Shown here: positions 21,060 through 26,494 of the stretch, in pieces
Layout of the letters: every line of letters starts with the position of its first letter
How positions within the stretch are numbered: position 1 is the stretch's first letter
The notes under the pieces: model-generated
Told to the model about the DNA's origin: nothing
Seen by the model: the letters and a program-made list of their open reading frames with translations, nothing else
The model's database searches: none
Program-made: the position numbers and the translations under genes
DNA from: a virus
Strand: one strand, 5' to 3'
Virus record (IMG/VR): IMGVR_UViG_3300046517_001221
Span: 1-26,494 of that record
Length of the DNA stretch: 26,494 bases

Positions 21060-21391
21060 TGCGGCAATTCGCGATTCTGCTTGCTATGTTGGCGACAAAC
21101 GCCAATGCGGTTGACCCGTCTGGCATCCCACAAAACTGCCAGGCTCCGCTCGCACACGACATGGAGATGGCGAACATCCCTTATCTTCTTGACCTCGGAC
21201 CAAGTGCTGCCCGAATCGAGTCTATTGAAACTGCAGCCGGAACGCCGGCCTACGAGTATTACCCCGGCCTGTATCGGATCGATTGCTATATCACGGTGCA
21301 TTGGAGCAACGGCACCATCGATTACATGCACAAGTTCAGCATGTGGCAGGACCGGTACGACGGGCTGAAGGGTTCATATACGCGCCGCTAG
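21056..21391 (+). CDS. Small secreted hypothetical protein
   Basis: A 111-residue product with ATG overlapping the preceding stop (ATGA). It has a Sec signal peptide (MMRQFAILLAMLATNANA, cut likely after NANA), then a mature domain of about 93 residues with two Cys (QNCQAPL; YRIDCYI) that could form a disulphide, and an aromatic C-terminal half (YEYYPGLYRIDCYITVHW). It is therefore probably periplasmic. A function in superinfection exclusion or envelope modification would fit its moron location but cannot be shown. Its stop shares the CTAG with the opposing spike gene's stop. Confidence 0.7.
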   Translation: MMRQFAILLAMLATNANAVDPSGIPQNCQAPLAHDMEMANIPYLLDLGPSAARIESIETAAGTPAYEYYPGLYRIDCYITVHWSNGTIDYMHKFSMWQDRYDGLKGSYTRR

Positions 21392-22095
21392 TTAATGGGT
21401 GGGTCGGTTTGCGCCTTCGAACCGGTGCCCGGGAAATAGCCGTGCGTGTGGTCCTCGTAACTCTCGCCGTTGATACTGAGTCCCGAGCCGTTCAGTACGA
21501 TAGTTTTCGACCCGAAGGTCATGGTAATACCGCTGGCGTTCAGCACCAGAGAAGTGGTGGCACCGTAGCTCAACGCGGTTTCGGTAGCGTTCACCACCAC
21601 AGTACTGTCGCCGAAGGTTACGGTCGTTCCGGTCGTGTCCGTCACGATCTGGGAGGTGGTACCTTCCGTCGTGCGAATGATGGCGCCGTTGGGGCCCTGA
21701 ACCTGCGCCGCGTTTTGATCAATCGGTGGCGATCCCGAGTTGCTGATCGGAACAAACACCAGGGCGCTCAAATTGCCCGGCCTGGTCAGAGTCGCTACTC
21801 CGCCACCCAACCCTGAGACACCACCCAGGTACGCGTCCGCGGGCATCGTGACGCCCTTGTCACCAACCTGTGTCGGCATCCTTATCCACGGGCTCTCGGC
21901 CTTTGGAATGGTGATATTTGGCAGTGTGTAAGGGGCGGCATTGACCTCAAAGGCCACGGTGACGATCGATCCGCTCACCTTAACAACGCGGCAAGGTAAT
22001 GCCCGGCCAAGATTCTCAATGGCCTGTTGAGCGCGATTGATTGCGGTCTGGTTGGCGCTGCGCTGTACCCACAGTTTGGCGTAGTTCTCTGACAT
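21388..22095 (-). CDS. Baseplate spike protein (gpV/gp138-like) with HxH tip motif
   Basis: A 235-residue spike protein. The N-terminal OB-like part (LPCRVVKVSGSIVTVAFEVN; SPWIRMPTQVGDKGVTMPAD) matches the Gp138/gpV-type domain, followed by a repetitive beta-helical region (TVTFGDSTVVVNATETALSYG; SGITMTFGSKTIVLNGSGL). The C-terminus has DHTHGY with His216 and His218, the HxH pattern that binds an iron ion at the tip of P2 gpV-like spikes. Acting as the trimeric needle that pierces the outer membrane. Located between the hub and the + strand moron pair. Confidence 0.85.
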   Translation of the reverse strand: MSENYAKLWVQRSANQTAINRAQQAIENLGRALPCRVVKVSGSIVTVAFEVNAAPYTLPNITIPKAESPWIRMPTQVGDKGVTMPADAYLGGVSGLGGGVATLTRPGNLSALVFVPISNSGSPPIDQNAAQVQGPNGAIIRTTEGTTSQIVTDTTGTTVTFGDSTVVVNATETALSYGATTSLVLNASGITMTFGSKTIVLNGSGLSINGESYEDHTHGYFPGTGSKAQTDPPIN

Positions 22096-22098
22096 CGC

Positions 22099-23058
22099 TT
22101 AGCTCGGAAGGACGATGCAGTTCGCTATCGTTGACCATTGTGCCGCGTCCGCTGACCGGTAGTTACCGATCTGGCGCAATTCGTTGATGATGAAATTATT
22201 CTGGAACGTTGTTTGATATTTGATGCTTGATGGATAGGCCGCTGCGGTTGTCTTGATGTATCCCGGTGCGTTTTGAAGACCCTCTGGCATCTTGACTATC
22301 GCGCCCATTTGCAAGTCTGCTCGAGCTACCATCTTCGTCTGAATCGTATTTACGCCGATCCACGTCGGTTGGCCCACGAGATCATTGAAGTTCAGCTGGA
22401 TTGGGTTTGGCTTGTACGTACTGTCATAGACGACGATCTGTCCCGCCTGAATCCCGATAGTCACCCGGTTGTCAAACACGCCTTCGGTGATGTCTCCAAC
22501 GAGTTGAGCTAGTTGATCCAGCGTCCCGCAAATATGCGGCTCATCGTGGCTCTGCACAAAATCGCCACTGATATTCATTGACACCTGAAAGCCTGGGTAC
22601 GCCACCGAGAACGTCTGCTTCAGCGCATCGGCGAGCGACATACCGGCGCTCCAGTCAAGCAGGATGTTGCCCGGATTTTCAACCGTGTAGACGCCGGGAA
22701 TCACGACGAAGTCGAGCGTTTGGTCGACGCCCTCCCAGTTGCCGAACGACTGGAAGATCGTTCCCTTCAAGATCGTGCCCGCTTGCGCCGGGTTGACCAG
22801 CGGCAAGCCAGCGCGCATGCCGGCCTTGAGCTCCAGCGTCATGCCGGCGAATTGTTGTGCCTGCGTCAGATCCTGAAGCGGGATGCCGTACACCGTAATA
22901 GTGGACGCGCCGCTCGGCGTGCCATACGGGCCTATCAGCGCGTCGTACTCTATGTTCAACGCTGCTGGATCGTAAATGTTGTTCGGATGTGAGGTGTACG
23001 TCCTGAAAGGCGTCGTGCTGCCTGCCGGCGTGATCGTCAGGGAGTAGTATCGACTCAC
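22099..23058 (-). CDS. Baseplate hub protein (gp27/gp44-like)
   Basis: A 319-residue protein, ATG at 23058 overlapping the stop of the plug-like gene. Segments such as PSGASTITVYGIPLQDLTQAQQF, GTIFQSFGNWEGVDQTLDFVVIPG, and a C-terminal part with PTWIGVNTIQTKMVARADLQMGAIV resemble the hub proteins (gp27/gp44/GpD-like) that sit under the spike in contractile tails. The order tape measure - tail protein - plug - hub - spike supports this. It would form the trimeric hub connecting tail tube to spike. Confidence 0.8.
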   Translation of the reverse strand: MSRYYSLTITPAGSTTPFRTYTSHPNNIYDPAALNIEYDALIGPYGTPSGASTITVYGIPLQDLTQAQQFAGMTLELKAGMRAGLPLVNPAQAGTILKGTIFQSFGNWEGVDQTLDFVVIPGVYTVENPGNILLDWSAGMSLADALKQTFSVAYPGFQVSMNISGDFVQSHDEPHICGTLDQLAQLVGDITEGVFDNRVTIGIQAGQIVVYDSTYKPNPIQLNFNDLVGQPTWIGVNTIQTKMVARADLQMGAIVKMPEGLQNAPGYIKTTAAAYPSSIKYQTTFQNNFIINELRQIGNYRSADAAQWSTIANCIVLPS

Positions 23059-23336
23059 GAACTAACCTCGAAGTTACCGGTGTCCGCCCGGTACAGGAGC
23101 GTGCTTGACGTGAAGATACCGGGCGCCAGCAGGATGTCGTACCCGAGTGGAGAGCCCACCAGCGCCCCGGACCATATCGCAGTGCCGGATTGATCCTGTA
23201 ATGAAGCAAACCAACGCTGCCCTGCAATGTTCCAGGTAACGATGAGTTGGTAGCTGACGTTGTCGAGCGTGACCGTGGTTGAGAAGGGTGGCGACGCCGA
23301 GTTATTCGGCGAAAATGCGATCAGCGTAGTGCTCAT
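23055..23336 (-). CDS. Baseplate plug-like small protein
   Basis: A 93-residue beta-rich protein with VTLDNVSYQLIVTWNIAGQRWFASLQDQSGTAIWSG, which resembles the small plug protein of simple contractile-tail phages (for example Pam3 gp18), where it occupies the tube-hub junction. Both ends overlap neighbours by four bases (ATGA), consistent with fixed ratios of these baseplate proteins. The identification is by pattern and gene order. Confidence 0.65.
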   Translation of the reverse strand: MSTTLIAFSPNNSASPPFSTTVTLDNVSYQLIVTWNIAGQRWFASLQDQSGTAIWSGALVGSPLGYDILLAPGIFTSSTLLYRADTGNFEVSS

Positions 23337-24073
23337 AGCGGCGCCGAGAGGTATTGATTGACCACGCCAGTCAGACTTGTGGCGTTGGACACTGCGTTTT
23401 GCGCAGCGGTGCCAACGGCGGTCGCTGCGCTAGACCATATCGAGGTGCCTGCGGTGGTCGATGGCGTGACTTGCGCTCCTGACGACAGTTTGCTCATCAG
23501 CGAGTTGTAAGCGCTATCGGCCTGCATCTGGGTGACGAGCGGTTGCACGAAGTCCCACTGAGCCATGATTTGCTGCTGTTTCCCGTCTCCACCTGTCGTG
23601 TCAGCAATGCTTTGCAACAGGCAATCGGTGTATATCCGCCACGGCGTTGCGACGTGATACCGGCCGCCGGCCGCGTTATGTGCAACCAGCGAACTCTGCA
23701 GCGATGTCCATATCGCGAGTTTCGTCAGATATCCCGCAGTGTCCTTCACCGGAGCGATCATTCTCAGCGAGATCGTCAACGGCTGCTGGATCGTTGAATT
23801 CGCCGCCACCGCCTGATTGGCAAATGGATATGTCGCAATCTGCTGGCTGATCAGCGTCGAACCAGGAATCGGCACATAGGTTGCGAAGAAGTCGTCGGTC
23901 GACAGGCTGCCACTCGTCAGTGCGCCCTGGACCGCGCCAAGCGCCTGACCGCCCAACGCTATGATTGGAAGCATGCCGCCGAGAGTGTTCGACGCGATCC
24001 CGCCAACCAGAATGATGGGGCTGCGCTGGAAGGCGAGGTCGTAGGTGGACCGGAATGCGTCGGAGATTGCCAT
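23333..24073 (-). CDS. Tail/baseplate protein next to the tape measure
   Basis: A 246-residue protein with a hydrophobic, Gly-rich N-terminal region (IILVGGIASNTLGGMLPIIALGGQALGAVQG), a central part (ATYVPIPGSTLISQQIATYPFANQAV; TISLRMIAPVKDT), and a polar, Ser/Thr-rich C-terminus. Its place between tape measure and plug/hub corresponds to the tail initiator or tube-baseplate adaptor in related phages. No precise family is recognised. Starts one base after the tape-measure stop on the minus strand. Confidence 0.65.
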   Translation of the reverse strand: MAISDAFRSTYDLAFQRSPIILVGGIASNTLGGMLPIIALGGQALGAVQGALTSGSLSTDDFFATYVPIPGSTLISQQIATYPFANQAVAANSTIQQPLTISLRMIAPVKDTAGYLTKLAIWTSLQSSLVAHNAAGGRYHVATPWRIYTDCLLQSIADTTGGDGKQQQIMAQWDFVQPLVTQMQADSAYNSLMSKLSSGAQVTPSTTAGTSIWSSAATAVGTAAQNAVSNATSLTGVVNQYLSAPL

Positions 24074-24074
24074 A

Positions 24075-25694
24075 TCAGTGCTGCGCTGCGTTCATTGAAG
24101 TCGCGACACGGGCGGGCGTCGAGTTGGTGATGTTGATGTTGACGTTCTGGCCTTGTCGAAGCATCAGTTGCGTGATTTTGGCGATATAGTCGCGGGTCTC
24201 TCGCGGCGCATGTGATTCCCAGTTTTCTCCGTTCTTCGCGACGTCCTTGTCAAGGTTGCCCATACCCCAGTTGTAGGCAGCGAGCGCTTTCCTCACATCT
24301 CCGCCGTAGCGTTTCAGGAGGAATGCGTCATATCGTTGCGCGGCGTCCTGGGAATCTTTGAGATTGTTGACATCGCCATGGCCCCATTGCTTCCAGGTGT
24401 CGGGCATAAACTGCATCGGCCCCATCGCACCTTTGGGCGACAGCAATTTCTTGCCGCGCGCAGACTCAACCGTGTACTGGGCATCGATGATGCCGGCCAT
24501 CGTCGGTGCGCCTAACGTCCCGAAAGAGTCCGGGCCCGAATCCGAGAAGACGTTCCGCAGCCCGGGAATCTTGTCGCGCAACCAGTAACCTGCCGTCGCG
24601 AGTCCGCCCACAACGCCGCCTTTTGCGGCAGTGTCGCGAGATACCGGAGGCCCCTGCAGAGCATCAATAACCGCCTTAGCCTCTGGACCGGCGACCTTCA
24701 GAAGGTTGACGGCGGCCGCTGCGGCAGCGTCGCCCATTGTCTTCAATTCAGGCGCCATCTGAGCCAACTGTCCGTTGAACTCATTCATTACCTGAGCCCA
24801 ATCCGACTTCAGCGCAGCCTTTACGTCAGATGCCTGATCTGCGGTGCCCTGGTCGATCGCGTTGCGCTTCGCATCGGCAATTTCCTTCTGCTGCGCCTTC
24901 ATCCAGTCTGAGTCGCTGTAACTTGCGCCTGTGCGTAGCTGCTGAAGCGAGAGCAGATCGGTGAAGCCGTACGCCTGAGCCATGGATGCGGCCGGCATGC
25001 CAGATTTTTGCCACTCACGGAATTTCCCGCTGGCCGCCCGGGCGAAGTCATAGGTGAGTTGCTCCGCATCCTCGTTCTGAATCTGATCTGGTGTCAGGCC
25101 GGCAGCCATGAAAGCGCGCCATTTGCTGACGTCGCCTTGTGCATTCGAAACATTCCCGAGGTCTGACGAGCCGAGACCAAACTTCTCAAAATTCGCTCCA
25201 AACGCCTGCGTCTGGCCGATTCTCAGACCAAGCCCACGGGCCTGAAGGTTTTGCCCCGCGAGCGCATTGGTCGACGCAAAGACGGCGGCCGGGAATGACA
25301 GCAACGATCCGCCAACAGCCCCCAGTTTCAGGAGCACGCTGCTCATCTTCGAGATGTCTTTATGGACTTCCTTCGAGAACTTGGCCATGCGGCCCATCTG
25401 GAGGGCGCCGTCTTTCGTCTTGGTGTTGAACTTGTCCTGCGCGCCGGTTGCCTTTTGCAGGCCTTGAGTGATTGCATTCGCCTGAATGGCGGCAATCATC
25501 AGAAATTCTTTCGAGAGCTTCGACGATTTCGAGAAGTCCGCCATCCCGACGCCTGCATCGTCAATCGAGCCGGTGACCTTCGCCCAGTCCTCGGGCATCG
25601 CTTCTAGCTTCTTCTGGTAGTCGCTAAAGAGGGCGTGAAACTCGCGAAACTGCGAGTCATTAAGCTCAATATCGACGATTGCTTTTTGCGTCAT
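24075..25694 (-). CDS. Tail tape measure protein with C-terminal lytic transglycosylase domain
   Basis: A 539-residue protein. The N-terminal ~150 residues contain helices with charged/hydrophobic patterns and a hydrophobic stretch (LLKLGAVGGSLLSFPAAVFAS). The middle is helical. The C-terminal domain, about 395-515, is a soluble lytic transglycosylase: Glu410 in YTVESARG, GPMQFMPDTWKQW (425-437) and ALAAYNWGMGN (470-480). It would both set tail length and open peptidoglycan at DNA entry. At about 0.15 nm per residue its length would suggest a short tail (near 80 nm); this is only a rule-of-thumb estimate. ATG overlaps the chaperone extension's stop (ATGA). Confidence 0.88.
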   Translation of the reverse strand: MTQKAIVDIELNDSQFREFHALFSDYQKKLEAMPEDWAKVTGSIDDAGVGMADFSKSSKLSKEFLMIAAIQANAITQGLQKATGAQDKFNTKTKDGALQMGRMAKFSKEVHKDISKMSSVLLKLGAVGGSLLSFPAAVFASTNALAGQNLQARGLGLRIGQTQAFGANFEKFGLGSSDLGNVSNAQGDVSKWRAFMAAGLTPDQIQNEDAEQLTYDFARAASGKFREWQKSGMPAASMAQAYGFTDLLSLQQLRTGASYSDSDWMKAQQKEIADAKRNAIDQGTADQASDVKAALKSDWAQVMNEFNGQLAQMAPELKTMGDAAAAAAVNLLKVAGPEAKAVIDALQGPPVSRDTAAKGGVVGGLATAGYWLRDKIPGLRNVFSDSGPDSFGTLGAPTMAGIIDAQYTVESARGKKLLSPKGAMGPMQFMPDTWKQWGHGDVNNLKDSQDAAQRYDAFLLKRYGGDVRKALAAYNWGMGNLDKDVAKNGENWESHAPRETRDYIAKITQLMLRQGQNVNINITNSTPARVATSMNAAQH

Positions 25695-25981
25695 GCTGGC
25701 CTCTTGAGCGCCTCGATCAGATACCGATGACGGAACTGCTGCGCTGTTCGATATGGGCTGTCGTACCGCTCAAACACCTCGCCGAATCCCTCAGTGGCGA
25801 TGTAGTTCAGGATGGAATCGACGATGGTGTCTTTGTCGTAGGCGCGGCCTGCGTCAATGTCGGCAAAGAGGCGATGAATTCCGTAGGCGTGGATGACGTG
25901 ATCGACGCACCCAGAAAGGATGCTGTTCCCTTCGCTGCCGTCTCGCGATCCGCCTTTTTCGCCATCGCATAGTGACAGGTA
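25691..25981 (-). CDS. Tail assembly chaperone C-terminal extension (reached by -1 frameshift)
   Basis: This frame continues the chaperone after slippage at 25987-25981. The expected extension is 96 residues (YLSLCDGEKGG..., VDHVIHAYGIHRLFADIDAG, then EGFGEVFERYDSPYRTAQQF), giving a 259-residue fusion. It is analogous to the lambda gpG/gpGT arrangement, in which the longer product binds the tape measure during tail assembly. The downstream part reads as protein-like sequence in the -1 frame. No convincing start codon with a ribosome-binding site lies just before it, which favours frameshifting over separate initiation. Confidence 0.75.
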   Translation of the reverse strand, partial: YLSLCDGEKGGSRDGSEGNSILSGCVDHVIHAYGIHRLFADIDAGRAYDKDTIVDSILNYIATEGFGEVFERYDSPYRTAQQFRHRYLIEALKRPA

Positions 25982-26469
25982 AAAAAAGTGACGGCGGCGA
26001 CCGTTTCCTCCCAATCCTCGGCGTCGATCTTTCCGCTCGAGATGGCCGTCTCTACGGGTAGCATGTCCCAGCCGGTCGGGCTCGGGCAAAGAACGGTCGT
26101 GAGACGCTTGAACTCAGCGAAGAGTGCATCGGTGGACTCGTCGTGAACATTCCCTCGCTCGTCGACCATGCCCAAACTAGCCGCCTCTTTTCGCCCTTCG
26201 TCTTTCAGGGTCAGCGCCGCGATCCGCGGGCCAGCGCCCATCAGGTAGTGCGCACCCTTGCTTGACAGCGAAGCCTTGGTGGCAGCGAGAACACGGTAAT
26301 GCTGCTCGAAGATGGCGCGGGAGACGGGAGTGTGGAAGGCATAAATACGGACCACATCTTCCGTTACTTCCTCGGGCACGTCTTTTCCGTCGACCTGCTT
26401 TATGACTTTCTTCGTGACCTTATCTGTCACGACGGGCAGAACCAGATTCCGCCGTTCGTCGATCTTCAT
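25807..26469 (-). CDS. Tail assembly chaperone (gpG-like)
   Basis: A 220-residue product starting at 26469 (ATG after GGGATTGAG). N-terminal part: beta-rich and charged (NLVLPVVTDKVTKKVIKQVDGKDVPEEVTEDVVRIYAFHTPVS broken by me into segments). Then a helical region (SRAIFEQHYRVLAATKASL; LFAEFKRLTTVLCPSPTGWDML). Position directly ahead of the tape measure and the in-register slippery site near residue 163 mark it as the short tail assembly chaperone. The in-frame C-terminus after the slip site (TPTEFIASLPTLTQAAP) is Thr/Ala/Pro-rich and reads as a tail. The upstream tail tube gene is outside the window. Confidence 0.78.
   Translation of the reverse strand: MKIDERRNLVLPVVTDKVTKKVIKQVDGKDVPEEVTEDVVRIYAFHTPVSRAIFEQHYRVLAATKASLSSKGAHYLMGAGPRIAALTLKDEGRKEAASLGMVDERGNVHDESTDALFAEFKRLTTVLCPSPTGWDMLPVETAISSGKIDAEDWEETVAAVTFFTCHYAMAKKADRETAAKGTASFLGASITSSTPTEFIASLPTLTQAAPTTKTPSSIPS
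25981..25987 (-). promoter_or_regulatory. T7 slippery heptamer for programmed -1 frameshifting
   Basis: On the minus strand the codons are ACT TTT TTT ACC. The heptamer T TTT TTT is in the exact X XXY YYZ register. Slipping back by one moves reading into the downstream frame (offset 2 of 3, that is, -1). A second A-rich site, GAAAAAG at 25960-25954, is also in register but pairs less well. Confidence 0.75.
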
Positions 26470-26494
26470 CTCAATCCCTTTAACTGAGCCTTAT

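Noticed and set aside
1-26494. CRISPR array, insertion sequence or RNA gene
   Set aside because: No regularly spaced repeats with unique spacers, no transposase and no tRNA/rRNA-like sequences were seen.

Overview
The window is a stretch of a temperate tailed-phage genome of the contractile-tail (myovirus) type, most likely from a Burkholderiales host (Burkholderia/Paraburkholderia group). That host call is an inference from the roughly 60% GC look, the codon usage and the kinds of genes present; no host gene is visible. Every gene reads as phage or phage cargo, and nearly all of the sequence is coding.

Layout. (1) Bases 2-3079, + strand: an early operon of ten small genes, all joined by four-base start/stop overlaps, ending in an AlpA/excisionase-like helix-turn-helix protein. 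(2) 3044-4312, - strand: a tyrosine integrase, convergent with and overlapping the excisionase-like gene. (3) 4313-4631: a non-coding region with six copies of a GCGTAGG box in both orientations, the best attP candidate. Phage genes lie on both sides of it, so the sequence looks like a free or circularised phage genome, or a phage-plasmid, rather than an integrated prophage end. (4) 4632-6818, + strand: a GIY-YIG nuclease whose N-terminus resembles the arm-binding domain of lambda integrase, two small proteins, a minimal ATP-dependent DNA ligase without an OB domain, and two small unknowns; a hairpin follows. (5) 6867-9562, - strand: the lysis region (membrane/coiled-coil protein, GH24 endolysin, HNH-like protein, holin-like protein, two lipoproteins, DUF1353 protein), with an intrinsic terminator directly in front of it. 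(6) 9657-13535, + strand: a cargo (moron) cassette with its own sigma70-type promoter, made of a small regulator, an SGNH-hydrolase-like lipoprotein, a DUF2142 membrane protein and an acyltransferase-3, probably altering the lysogen's cell surface. (7) 13537-26469, - strand: tail and baseplate genes. In transcription order these are the tail assembly chaperone with a -1 frameshift extension, tape measure with a lytic transglycosylase domain, a tail/baseplate protein, plug-like protein, hub, spike, gp25-like protein, a long fibre, baseplate J, a gpI-like protein, a gp53-like fibre, a small protein and a beta-helix tail spike. A second, two-gene + strand insertion sits inside this module (20412-21391).

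How it fits together. The integrase and excisionase-like protein would handle integration at the 4.3-4.6 kb site. The adjacent nuclease may read the same or similar repeats. The tail module builds the baseplate and carries two large fibres that both begin with Sec-type signal peptides. The surface-modifying cassette lies directly beside the tail-spike gene, as expected if receptor binding and receptor alteration are linked. The capsid, tail tube and sheath, replication and immunity genes are not in the window.
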